The notes under the pieces are model-generated. The model saw only the letters and a list, made by a program, of their open reading frames with translations. It was not told where the DNA came from and did not search any database. From Burkholderia sp. Nafp2/4-1b (GTDB lineage Bacteria; Pseudomonadota; Gammaproteobacteria; Burkholderiales; Burkholderiaceae): a stretch of 64,000 bases of DNA. The DNA lies in the NCBI RefSeq assembly GCF_003635165.1, contig NZ_ML058597.1, positions 372,001-436,000 on the forward strand, given 5' to 3'. Below, piece by piece: positions 17,946 through 26,102 of this stretch. The position numbers and the translations under genes are program-made. Numbering within the stretch: position 1 is the first letter of the stretch; the number at the start of each line of letters is the position of its first letter.

Positions 17946-18287
17946 TCATTCCACCGTGATGGTCTCCTTCATGTACGGATGAATCCCGCAGAACACCTTG
18001 TAGACCCCCGGCTTGTCGAAGCGGAACGAGTAGGTCTCGTCCTGGTCGAGTGCTTTCGAATGGAAGACGCCCGCGTCGTTGACGACCGTATGCGGTTCCC
18101 CGTCGAGGTTCTTCCACGTGACCGTCGTGCCGGCCTTGATCGTGGTCGCCATCGGCGAAAACATGAAATTGCGGATCGTCACGACCGGGCCGGCCGGGGT
18201 TTGCGCGAACGCGGCGAGCGGCGTGCCGGCGGCGGCCGCGCACAGGAGCAGCGCGGCCGTGCGCATCGAGGGCTTGAAAAAGGTCAT
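17946..18287 (-). CDS. Periplasmic cupredoxin (amicyanin/plastocyanin-like)
   Basis: 113 residues: signal peptide ending AFA-QT, then a single cupredoxin domain. The type 1 copper ligands are His66 (GEPHTVVND), Cys100, His103 and Met106 (FCGIHPYM), in the compact C-x2-H-x2-M order of amicyanin-like proteins. It should carry single electrons or hold copper in the periplasm. It follows the Tat-exported phosphoesterase gene by 45 bp on the same strand, so the two are probably co-transcribed. A functional link between them is not known to me. Confidence 0.92.
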   Translation of the reverse strand: MTFFKPSMRTAALLLCAAAAGTPLAAFAQTPAGPVVTIRNFMFSPMATTIKAGTTVTWKNLDGEPHTVVNDAGVFHSKALDQDETYSFRFDKPGVYKVFCGIHPYMKETITVE

Positions 18288-18332
18288 GTCGGACTCCTTG
18301 CGTATCGGGTCTTGGGTCCCGGGTCTCGGGGA

Positions 18333-19277
18333 TCAGGCGATCGTCGTGTCGTGCAGCGACGCGGCCACCGGATGGCCGGCGAAGTCGACGGTCGTCACGC
18401 CGAGCATCGCGGGCAGGCGGTCGCGCGGCACCGTGAGCGGCACGGGGCCCGGACCGTTGCCGGCCGTCGGCTGCGGGAATGCGGTGGAGCGTGCGGTGTG
18501 GAACGTCACGTTGCCCTCGACCTTCGACACGATCTGGTGGATGTGCCCGTTCAGCACCGTGACCGAACCGAAGCGGCGCAGCAGCGCCATCGTCTGCGGC
18601 GCGTCGCCGGTGCCCCAGCCCCACGGCTCGTAGATCGTCCACATCGGCATGTGCGAGAACACGACGATCGGCGTGCTCGACGACTGGCCTTTCAGGTCCT
18701 GCGCCAGCCACGCGAGCTGTTCGTCGCCGAAGCTGCCGAGCCCGTTCGGCTTGAAGTGCATCACGTTGACGAGCGCGACGAAGTGAACGCCCGCGTGATC
18801 GAAGCTGTAGTAGCCGCGGTTATCCGACGCCTTGCCGAACCGGCTGAAGTACTCGGCGCCCGAGCCGTCGGTCACGTCGTGTTCGCCGGGCACCGTGTGC
18901 AGTTCGGGCACGCGCAGGCCGGACAGCAATTGCGACGCGTGATCGAATTCCTCCGGCTTGGACAGGTGCGTGATGTCGCCGGTGTGAATCGCGAGCGCGG
19001 GCGCGGCCGGCATCCCGTTGACGAGATCGATCGTCTGCCGCAGCGTGGCCGCGACGTCCGGATTCGCGTCCTTGTTGAAACCGATGTGCGTGTCGCTGAT
19101 CTGCACGAACAGCGGCCGGCCCGCATTCGCGGGAAGTGCGGTGCCGCTTTGCGCGAGCGCGAGATCGAACGGCGTCAGGATGCCGCCCGACAGTGTGAAC
19201 AGCGTCCCGAGGCCGCCGAACGCCATGCATTGCAGGGCCTTGCGGCGCGACGGGCGGGTGGGATTCGATGAAGACAT
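18333..19277 (-). CDS. Tat-exported calcineurin-like metallophosphoesterase
   Basis: 314 residues from the ATG complementary to 19275-19277. The N-terminus SRRKALQCMAFGGLGTLF is a twin-arginine signal (Arg11-Arg12). The metallophosphoesterase blocks appear in order: SDTHIG (Asp62, His64), HTGDITH, GEHDV in place of the usual GNHD, FSHMP and NGHIHQ. The Asn-to-Glu change in the GNHD block alters a phosphate/metal contact and may shift specificity. It is a periplasmic enzyme, partnered with the downstream cupredoxin gene. Confidence 0.9.
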   Translation of the reverse strand: MSSSNPTRPSRRKALQCMAFGGLGTLFTLSGGILTPFDLALAQSGTALPANAGRPLFVQISDTHIGFNKDANPDVAATLRQTIDLVNGMPAAPALAIHTGDITHLSKPEEFDHASQLLSGLRVPELHTVPGEHDVTDGSGAEYFSRFGKASDNRGYYSFDHAGVHFVALVNVMHFKPNGLGSFGDEQLAWLAQDLKGQSSSTPIVVFSHMPMWTIYEPWGWGTGDAPQTMALLRRFGSVTVLNGHIHQIVSKVEGNVTFHTARSTAFPQPTAGNGPGPVPLTVPRDRLPAMLGVTTVDFAGHPVAASLHDTTIA

Positions 19278-19744
19278 GTGAGCCTCGCATTCGTATGACG
19301 GAACCGGACGGCCGGATCGTCCTGGAATAAGCCGGCGCCTTCGCATGCCATACCGCTGCCGCGACGGTTTTATTCCCGCGAGTGACGACGGTCGACGCGA
19401 CTGCTTGCGGGTGGCACGGCGACGACGGATCGCCGATCGATGACCTGTCAATGACCTGTCAATGTCTTGTAAGTGACACGACACATTTGCGTCATGCCCA
19501 CCCGATAGCCTGCGACACCGAACCCCTCTCCGGAGCCCCTCATGCCGAATCTTGCGGCAACGGAATCCCGCGCTGCCGCCAGTCATCGCACGCGCACCCC
19601 CAGCCTCGCGCTGCCTTTTTCGACTGCCGGCGATCGTCCATCCGACTCGCGAGCGCCTGTTCCGAGCCGCATCCGCTGACGTGCTCATCGGCCGCGCGGC
19701 GCGCGGCCGGCCCATCGATTTTCAATTCGACCAAGACGCTACCG
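19278..19744. other. Divergent intergenic region with TGACCTGTCA direct repeat and a 45-codon upstream frame
   Basis: 467 bp between the phosphoesterase and the ABC permease. At 19441-19461 the 10-mer TGACCTGTCA, itself a TGAC-N2-GTCA dyad, occurs twice at 11-bp spacing, one helical turn, which is typical of a dimeric regulator's site. At 19542-19679 a 45-residue frame starts with ATG behind GGAG (19532-19535) and ends 65 bp before the permease. It could be a leader peptide but has no recognisable motif. Confidence 0.45.
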
Positions 19745-21499
19745 ATGGATATCAGTTTCTTCCACCCGAACCGCACCGCCAACGCGTCTGCGTGGCGCGT
19801 GCTGCCCAACCGCTGGGATGCGGTCGCGTTTCCGCTGATCATCGGCATCCTCGCGATGGCGATCGTCGGCTTCCATCAGACGATGGCACCGATCGCGACG
19901 CTGCAGACGCAGAAGATCGCGCTCGATCCGTCGAACCTGCCCGAATACGCGCTGCGCACCACGCTGCGGATGCTCGCCGCGATGGTCGCGTCGCTCGTGT
20001 TTACGCTCGTCTACGGCACGCTTGCCGCGAAAAGCCGGCGCGCCGGCATGGTGCTGATCCCGATTCTCGACATCCTGCAGTCGGTGCCGGTGCTCGGCTA
20101 TATCTCGTTTACGGTCACGTTCTTTCTCGCGCTGTTCCCGGGGCGTGTGCTCGGCGCCGAACTCGCGGCGATTTTCGCGATCTTCACCAGCCAGGCGTGG
20201 AACATGACGTTCAGCTTCTACCAGTCGCTGCGCACGGTGCCGCGCGACCTGAGCGAGGTGTCGCGCGGCTTTCACCTGACGTCGTGGCAGCGCTTCTGGA
20301 AGCTCGAGGTGCCGTTCTCGATGCCGGGCCTGATCTGGAACATGATGATGTCGATGTCGGGCGGCTGGTTCTTCGTCGTCGCATCGGAGGCCATTACCGT
20401 CGGCAACCAGACGATCACGCTGCCGGGCATCGGCGCGTATCTCGCGCAGGCGATCGCCGACAAGAATCTCGGCGCGGTGGGCTGGGTGATCGTCGCGATG
20501 TCGGTCGTGATTCTCGCGTACGACCAGTTCCTGTTCCGCCCGCTCGTCGCGTGGGCCGACAAGTTCCGGATGGAGAACACCGCGTCGGGCGATGCACCGC
20601 AATCGTGGCTGCTCGACATGATGCGCCGCACGCACCTGATCCATCAGTTGCTCGTGCCGGCCGGCTGGCTGCTGTCGCAGGCCGCGCGGATTCCGTTGCG
20701 CGTGCCGTCGTTCAAGGGCGTCGGCGCACGCGGTGCAGCGCGTCGCCGCTCGTCGCGCGTCGGCGACATCGCGTGGGCGGCCCTGGTGCTGCTCGGCACG
20801 GCGTATATCGCATGGCGCGTCGTCAGCTTCGTCGCCACCGGCGTGACGATGGGCGAGGTCGGTCACGTGCTGGTGCTCGGGCTGATCACGCTGCTGCGCG
20901 TGCTGGTACTGATCGCGATCGCATCGGTGATCTGGGTGCCGCTCGGCGTGCTGATCGGGCTGCGCCCGAAGCTTGCCGAGAAGATTCAGCCGCTTGCACA
21001 GTTCCTCGCCGCGTTCCCGGCGAACCTGCTGTTCCCGGTGTTCGTGATCGTGATCGTCCACTTCCATCTGAACGCGGACATCTGGCTGTCGCCGCTGATC
21101 GTGCTCGGTACGCAGTGGTACATCCTGTTCAACGTGATCGCCGGCGCGATGTCCTATCCGAACGACTACAAGGAAGCGACGAAGAATTTCCGCATTCGCG
21201 GCTGGCAGTGGTGGCGCCAGGCGATGCTGCCCGGCATCTTCCCGTACTACGTGACCGGTGCGATCACTGCATCGGGCGGCGCGTGGAACGCGAGCATCGT
21301 GTCCGAGTTCGTGCAGTGGGGCGACACGAAGGTCGTCGCGCACGGCCTCGGCTCGTACATCGCGCAGACCACCGCCGCTGGCGATTTCCCGAAGATCATT
21401 CTCGGCATTGCCGTGATGTCGCTGTTCGTTACCTTGTTCAACCGTCTGCTGTGGCGTCCGATGTACGCCTATGCGGAATCCCGGCTCCGTCTCGATTGA
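19745..21499 (+). CDS. ABC transporter double permease, nitrate/sulfonate/bicarbonate type
   Basis: 584 residues made of two tandem BPD_transp_1 permease domains. Each has its own EAA-type loop: PRDLSEVSRGFHLTSWQRFWKLEVPF in the first half and NDYKEATKNFRIRGWQWWRQAMLP in the second. A linker at about 290-340 separates them. Two fused halves make a complete transmembrane pore in one polypeptide. It pairs with the ATPase gene that begins 11 bp downstream. No substrate-binding protein is encoded nearby, so the substrate (an oxyanion, sulfonate or similar) is undefined. Confidence 0.9.
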   Translation: MDISFFHPNRTANASAWRVLPNRWDAVAFPLIIGILAMAIVGFHQTMAPIATLQTQKIALDPSNLPEYALRTTLRMLAAMVASLVFTLVYGTLAAKSRRAGMVLIPILDILQSVPVLGYISFTVTFFLALFPGRVLGAELAAIFAIFTSQAWNMTFSFYQSLRTVPRDLSEVSRGFHLTSWQRFWKLEVPFSMPGLIWNMMMSMSGGWFFVVASEAITVGNQTITLPGIGAYLAQAIADKNLGAVGWVIVAMSVVILAYDQFLFRPLVAWADKFRMENTASGDAPQSWLLDMMRRTHLIHQLLVPAGWLLSQAARIPLRVPSFKGVGARGAARRRSSRVGDIAWAALVLLGTAYIAWRVVSFVATGVTMGEVGHVLVLGLITLLRVLVLIAIASVIWVPLGVLIGLRPKLAEKIQPLAQFLAAFPANLLFPVFVIVIVHFHLNADIWLSPLIVLGTQWYILFNVIAGAMSYPNDYKEATKNFRIRGWQWWRQAMLPGIFPYYVTGAITASGGAWNASIVSEFVQWGDTKVVAHGLGSYIAQTTAAGDFPKIILGIAVMSLFVTLFNRLLWRPMYAYAESRLRLD

Positions 21500-21510
21500 G
21501 AGTAAGCGCG

Positions 21511-22857
21511 ATGCAAAATTCGACCGTAATCAACGCCCCTGTCCAGACGTCCCAGCCGCTCCAGCCGCCGCGCCTCGGAGAAGAAATTCTGCGCGTCGAT
21601 CATGTGAACCGCGGCTTCAACAAGTCGCAGGGCGAATTGCTCGTGCTCGACGACGCGAACCTGTCGCTGCGCGAAGGCGAGATCGTCGGGCTGCTCGGCC
21701 GGTCCGGGTCGGGGAAATCCACGCTGCTGCGGATCATCGCCGGGCTGATCGAGCCGACCGGTGGTGAAGTGACGTACCTTGGCAAGCCGCTGAACGGCCC
21801 GGCCGAAGGCGTCGCGATGGTGTTCCAGACCTTTGCGCTGTTCCCGTGGCTGACCGTGCTTCAGAACGTCGAAGCAGGGCTGGAAGCGCTGGGTGTCGGC
21901 GCACGTGAGCGGCGCGAACGCGCGCTCGCCGCGATCGACCTGATCGGCCTCGACGGCTTCGAGAACGCGTATCCGCGCGAGCTGTCGGGCGGGATGCGTC
22001 AGCGCGTGGGCTTTGCGCGTGCGCTCGTCGTCGACCCGACGATCCTGCTGATGGACGAGCCGTTCTCCGCACTCGACGTGCTGACCGCCGAAACGCTGCG
22101 TACCGACCTGCTTGATCTGTGGACGCAGGGCCGGATGCCGATCAAGTCGGTGCTGATCGTCACGCACAACATCGAGGAAGCGGTGTTCATGTGCGACCGG
22201 ATTCTGGTGCTGTCGTCGAACCCGGGCCGCGTGATCGCCGAGATCAAGGTACCGTTCAAGCACCCGCGCAACCGTCTGGACCCGGATTTCCGCAAGCTCG
22301 TCGACGACATCTACGCGAAGATGACCGCGCGCCAGACCAACGAGGCGACGAAGAAGGGGCTGGAGCTCGGCAGCTGGATGCCGCGCGTGTCGACCAACCT
22401 GATGGCCGGCCTGATCGAGACGCTCGCGATGGCGCCGTATCATGGCCGCGCGGACATGCCGGAAATCGCGCGCACGCTGCATCTGGAAGTGGACGAGCTG
22501 TTCCCGATTGCCGAAGTGCTGCAGCATCTCGGTTTCGCGGACGTGCGCGAAGGGGACGTGTTCCTGACGCCGCCCGCGCGCGTGTTTGCTGAGTTCGGCA
22601 CGCAGGAGCGCAAGCTGATGTTCGCGGATCATCTGCTGAAGCACGTGCCGCTGGCTGCGCGGATCCGGAAGGTGTTGAACGAGCGCCCGGGCCACCGCGC
22701 GCCGCGCGTGCGCTTCGAACAGGAGCTGGAGGATTTCCTGTCGGATGAGGCAGCGGAGGAAACGCTCGATGCAGTGATCGACTGGGGGCGGTACGGGGAA
22801 GTGTTTTCGTATAACGACAAGACGGAAGTGTTCAGTCTTGAGGACGTCGAGAGTTGA
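21511..22857 (+). CDS. ABC transporter ATPase with C-terminal AAA-associated domain
   Basis: 448 residues. Walker A GRSGSGKST, Q-loop FQTFALFPWLT, signature LSGGMRQR, Walker B LLMDEPFSALD and a switch His (VTHNIEEAV) are intact in the first ~260 residues. A ~180-residue C-terminal extension (LGSWMPRVSTNLMAGLIETLA...), rich in helices, matches the AAA-associated C-terminal domain of NitT/TauT-type ATPases and is probably regulatory. It follows the double permease by 11 bp, forming a two-gene transport operon. A perfect 10-bp-arm hairpin just after the stop probably ends the message. Confidence 0.92.
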   Translation: MQNSTVINAPVQTSQPLQPPRLGEEILRVDHVNRGFNKSQGELLVLDDANLSLREGEIVGLLGRSGSGKSTLLRIIAGLIEPTGGEVTYLGKPLNGPAEGVAMVFQTFALFPWLTVLQNVEAGLEALGVGARERRERALAAIDLIGLDGFENAYPRELSGGMRQRVGFARALVVDPTILLMDEPFSALDVLTAETLRTDLLDLWTQGRMPIKSVLIVTHNIEEAVFMCDRILVLSSNPGRVIAEIKVPFKHPRNRLDPDFRKLVDDIYAKMTARQTNEATKKGLELGSWMPRVSTNLMAGLIETLAMAPYHGRADMPEIARTLHLEVDELFPIAEVLQHLGFADVREGDVFLTPPARVFAEFGTQERKLMFADHLLKHVPLAARIRKVLNERPGHRAPRVRFEQELEDFLSDEAAEETLDAVIDWGRYGEVFSYNDKTEVFSLEDVES

Positions 22858-22864
22858 CACCCAC

Positions 22865-22894
22865 GCCCGAATGACCCGCGAACCTCATTCGGGC
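22865..22894. terminator. Hairpin between convergent ATPase and RpiR genes
   Basis: Ten-base perfect arms (GCCCGAATGA / TCATTCGGGC) with a 10-base loop. The distal arm contains the rpiR-type stop codon. There is no clear T-tract on either strand, so it may act as a shared end signal or RNA-stabilising stem rather than a strong intrinsic terminator. Confidence 0.5.
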
Positions 22895-23763
22895 AAATCC
22901 CACTGATTCGAATCCTGCTCGATCCCGCCCGTACTAAGCCCCTCGATCTTCTCCATCCGCTGCCGTGCGAGCTCAGGCATCCGGTTCGTCACCCCGATCA
23001 CGAGCGCTTCCGCAAGCGCGAGCGCGGGCACGTTGGTCTGCAGCATCGCGAACGGCCGCCCCTCGATCCGCAACTCGATTTCGGCGAACGCGCTGATCGG
23101 CGAGCGCCATTCATCGGTGATCAGCAGCACGCGCACGCCGAGCTGGTGCGCGGCCTGCGCGAACCGGATGCTGTCCTTCTGATAGCGGCGAAAATCGAAA
23201 ATGACGAGCACGTCGTTGCGCCCCATGTCCGTCAGCGTGACCGACGCGAGATTCACGTTCGGCTCGATGTACTGCACATGCGGGCGCGCATGCGCGAGCG
23301 TAAAGGAAAACAGCGACGCGAGCGGCGCGGTATAACGCCCGCCGCCGCAGAACACGCGGATATCGGGATCGGCCAGCAGCGCCACCGCGGCGTCGAACGC
23401 CGCCGCATCGAGTCCTTCGATCGTCGTCGCGAGCGACTGCGAGAGCCGCTGGAAGATCGCCGCGTGGCTGTCGCGCATCCCCGATTCCGAGTGGAACGCG
23501 TCCATCCGCGCGAGCGGCGAATTCATCGCGGTGTCGATCTCGTCGTGCAGCGCCTGCTGGAACGACGAGTAATTCGGGAAGCCGATCCGCACGACGAAGC
23601 GGAACACGGTCGGATCGCTGACTTCGGCTTGCTTCGCGAAGCTCGCGATCGGCCCGAGCCCGAGGCTCGGATAGCGATCCAGGAGCGCATGCGCGACCTT
23701 CTGTTCCGACGGCGTGAAGCTATCCATCTGCGATAGCAGCAACGCCCTGATGCTTGTCCCCAT
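22885..23763 (-). CDS. MurR/RpiR-family regulator
   Basis: 292 residues from the ATG complementary to 23761-23763. The N-terminal RpiR HTH (FTPSEQKVAHALLDRYPSLGLGPIASFAKQAEVSDPTVFRFVVRIGF) is followed by a SIS sugar-isomerase-type domain (DIRVFCGGGRYTAPLASLF, DVLVIFDFRRY). It is divergent from a gamma-glutamyltransferase gene. Two TGTAATAAA-type sites in the AT-rich region between them are good operator candidates. In this context the ligand may be an amino-sugar phosphate, glutamate-derived compound or glutathione fragment, which I cannot decide. Confidence 0.9.
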   Translation of the reverse strand: MGTSIRALLLSQMDSFTPSEQKVAHALLDRYPSLGLGPIASFAKQAEVSDPTVFRFVVRIGFPNYSSFQQALHDEIDTAMNSPLARMDAFHSESGMRDSHAAIFQRLSQSLATTIEGLDAAAFDAAVALLADPDIRVFCGGGRYTAPLASLFSFTLAHARPHVQYIEPNVNLASVTLTDMGRNDVLVIFDFRRYQKDSIRFAQAAHQLGVRVLLITDEWRSPISAFAEIELRIEGRPFAMLQTNVPALALAEALVIGVTNRMPELARQRMEKIEGLSTGGIEQDSNQWDLPE

Positions 23764-23914
23764 CGGGCACTCCGGCTTTTCTCTTGACTGAATGACAAAC
23801 GGCAGACGTGCGTCTGCCGGCGACTCCATGCATGTTAGCCCATCGACACCGCGCAACACGCGTGCGATCGCACATTAGAGGGACGCATCGCACGGCGCTG
23901 CGATCATACATATG

Positions 23915-23930
23915 TGTAATAAAACAAACA
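23915..23930. promoter_or_regulatory. RpiR-type half palindrome, site 1
   Basis: TGTAATAAAACAAACA. It is nearly identical to the reverse complement of the palindrome at 24032-24047 and lies about 150 bp upstream of the RpiR gene start, suggesting a second, weaker binding site for the same regulator. Confidence 0.5.
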
Positions 23931-23988
23931 TCCTGCCACACGGGCATGCGCCGCATTTCAAGCATGAATTCAGTGATAACCCTAGTTT

Positions 23989-24015
23989 TTGACAAAAAAA
24001 TACCGATGATATGAT
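23989..24015 (+). promoter_or_regulatory. Candidate sigma-70 promoter for the gamma-glutamyltransferase gene
   Basis: TTGACA at 23989-23994 and TATGAT at 24010-24015, spaced 15 bases by an A-rich stretch, in an unusually AT-rich patch. Spacing is shorter than ideal. The palindrome at 24031-24048 would overlap the transcript start region. Confidence 0.5.
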
Positions 24016-24030
24016 CGCGCCCTCGCCGGA

Positions 24031-24048
24031 ATGTATTGTTTATTACAT
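24031..24048. promoter_or_regulatory. ATGTA-N8-TACAT palindrome, site 2 (RpiR candidate)
   Basis: TGTATTGTTTATTACA with outer A/T makes an 18-base imperfect palindrome with TGTA...TACA ends. This is the pattern recognised by RpiR-family proteins such as HexR (TGTA-N7-TACA). It lies just downstream of the candidate -10 element, where bound repressor would block transcription. Confidence 0.55.
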
Positions 24049-24129
24049 GTCGAATCAACAGCGCCGACCAGCCTCCGGGCCGGTCACGCATCCCGGCATG
24101 GCCCGGTAACTCGTCTGGAGGATTCCGTC

Positions 24130-25881
24130 ATGAGGCGGCTCGTAGTACTCACCCTGTTGTCGGCCATCAGCGCATGCGCGCTCGCCGCGTCGGAACCCGC
24201 GGTAGAAGCGAAGAACGGTATGGTCGTGTCGTCGCAGCACTTCGCGTCGCAGATCGGCGTCGACATCCTGAAAGCGGGCGGCAACGCGGTGGATGCGGCC
24301 GTGGCGGTCGGCTACGCGCAAGCGGTGACCAATCCGTGCTGCGGCAACATCGGCGGCGGCGGCTTCATGACGCTGCACATGGCCGACGGCCGCGACCGCT
24401 TCATCAACTTTCGCGAGACGGCGCCGGCTGCCGCATCGGCGAACATGTACCTCGATGCGAACGGCAACGTGATTCCGGACGACAGCCTGTACGGCTATCG
24501 CGCGGTCGGCGTGCCGGGCACGGTCGCGGGCCTCGACCTCGCGCAGCGCAAGTACGGCAAGCTGACGCGCAAGCAGGTGATGGCGCCGGCGATCCGGCTC
24601 GCGCGCGACGGCTTCGTGCTGACCCGCGGCGACACGGACATCCTCGACACGACGATCGAGCGCTTCAAGAAGGATCCGGAAGCCGCGCGCATCTTCCTGC
24701 GCCCCGACGGCACGCCGCTGCAGCCGGGTGACCGCCTGGTGCAGAAGGACCTGGCGCGCACGCTCGAGCGCATCGCGGAGCAGGGCCCGGACGCGTTCTA
24801 TCACGGCGAGATTCCGAAGATCGTCGAAGCGGCCGCGAAGCGCGGCGGCGGCCTGATCACGGCGGCGGATTTCGCGTCGTATCGCGCGCAGGACGTGACG
24901 CCGCTGACCTGCACGTACCGCGGCTACGAGTTCGTGTCGGCGCCGCCGCCGAGTTCGGGCGGCGTGACGATGTGCGAGACGCTGAACGTGCTCGAAGGCT
25001 ATGACCTGCGCAAGATGGGCTACCAGTCGGCTGCGGTGGTCCACTACATGACCGAGGCGATGCGTCACTCGTACGAAGACCGCAACACGCTGCTCGGCGA
25101 CCCGAACTTCATCGACAATCCGGTCGAGAAGCTGACGAGCAAGCAGTATGCGGCCGAGATCCGCAAGCAGATCAGCGGCGACATGGCGACGGCATCGGTC
25201 GACGTGCAGCCGGGTGTCGGCGTGCACGAGAAGCCGGAGACGACCCACTACTCGATCATCGACCACGACGGCAATGCGGTGTCGACGACGTATACGGTCA
25301 ACGGCCGCTTCGGCGCCGTGGTGATCGCGCCGGGCACGGGCTTCTTCCTGAATGACGAGATGGACGACTTCACGGTCAAGGTCGGCGCGCAGAACCTGTT
25401 CGGCCTCGTACAGGGCACGCGCAACTCGATCGCACCGGGCAAGCGCCCGCTGTCGTCGATGGCGCCCACGATCGTGAAGAAGGACGGCAAGGTCTTCATG
25501 GTGGTCGGTTCGCCGGGCGGGTCGCGCATCATCACGATCACGCTGCAGACCGTGCTGAACGTGATCGACTACGGGATGACGCCGCAGGATGCGGTCGGTG
25601 CGCCGCGCGTTCACCATCAGTGGCTGCCTGACACGGTCTATTACGAAACGCGCGGCCTGTCGCCCGACACGCTGTCGATCCTGCGCAACATGGGCTACAA
25701 GATGGTCGAGCAGACGCCGTGGGGCGCCGCCGAGCTGATCATGGTCGGCCTGCCCGGCACCGAGGCGGTCAGCCACCAGAGTTCCGGCAACGACTCGTCG
25801 GTGTCCGGCAACGTGCGCGTCGGCTACATCTACGGCGTCAATGATCCGCGCCGGCCGGCCGGTGCGGCGATCGGGTACTGA
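24130..25881 (+). CDS. ggt: Gamma-glutamyltransferase (glutathione hydrolase)
   Basis: 583 residues with an N-terminal export signal (MRRLVVLTLLSAISACALAA). The autoprocessing site is intact: KPETTHYSIIDHDGN, with Thr371 the expected N-terminal nucleophile of the small subunit. Downstream SSMAPTIV and GSPGGSRI are the gamma-glutamyl binding loops. The periplasmic enzyme cleaves gamma-glutamyl bonds of glutathione and related compounds, releasing glutamate. GGAGG precedes ATG 24130. The following gene encodes a glutamate/dicarboxylate-type symporter, so together they form a scavenging unit, probably under the divergent RpiR regulator. Confidence 0.95.
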   Translation: MRRLVVLTLLSAISACALAASEPAVEAKNGMVVSSQHFASQIGVDILKAGGNAVDAAVAVGYAQAVTNPCCGNIGGGGFMTLHMADGRDRFINFRETAPAAASANMYLDANGNVIPDDSLYGYRAVGVPGTVAGLDLAQRKYGKLTRKQVMAPAIRLARDGFVLTRGDTDILDTTIERFKKDPEAARIFLRPDGTPLQPGDRLVQKDLARTLERIAEQGPDAFYHGEIPKIVEAAAKRGGGLITAADFASYRAQDVTPLTCTYRGYEFVSAPPPSSGGVTMCETLNVLEGYDLRKMGYQSAAVVHYMTEAMRHSYEDRNTLLGDPNFIDNPVEKLTSKQYAAEIRKQISGDMATASVDVQPGVGVHEKPETTHYSIIDHDGNAVSTTYTVNGRFGAVVIAPGTGFFLNDEMDDFTVKVGAQNLFGLVQGTRNSIAPGKRPLSSMAPTIVKKDGKVFMVVGSPGGSRIITITLQTVLNVIDYGMTPQDAVGAPRVHHQWLPDTVYYETRGLSPDTLSILRNMGYKMVEQTPWGAAELIMVGLPGTEAVSHQSSGNDSSVSGNVRVGYIYGVNDPRRPAGAAIGY

Positions 25882-26102
25882 CCTGACCGGGCTGGATTCG
25901 ATCGCATCCCGCTGAACGGTTGCCCGGCGTTCGCCATCGTGCGAATGCCGGGGCAGCGGCAGCGCGTCCGTTCGCGGACTCCACCAGTATCGAGCGTGGC
26001 GGGGCACCCGGAATGCCGGGTGCCAGCGGCCCGCAGTGCGCCCCGTGGCACGGCATCGGCGCGCGCATGTTCTTCATCCTGCACCGTGCATCGAGCTCCG
26101 TT

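Noticed and set aside
24055..26007. 650-codon minus-strand frame opposite the gamma-glutamyltransferase gene
   Set aside because: Composition is Arg/His/Asp/Val shadow; the plus-strand Ggt has intact catalytic motifs and signal peptide.
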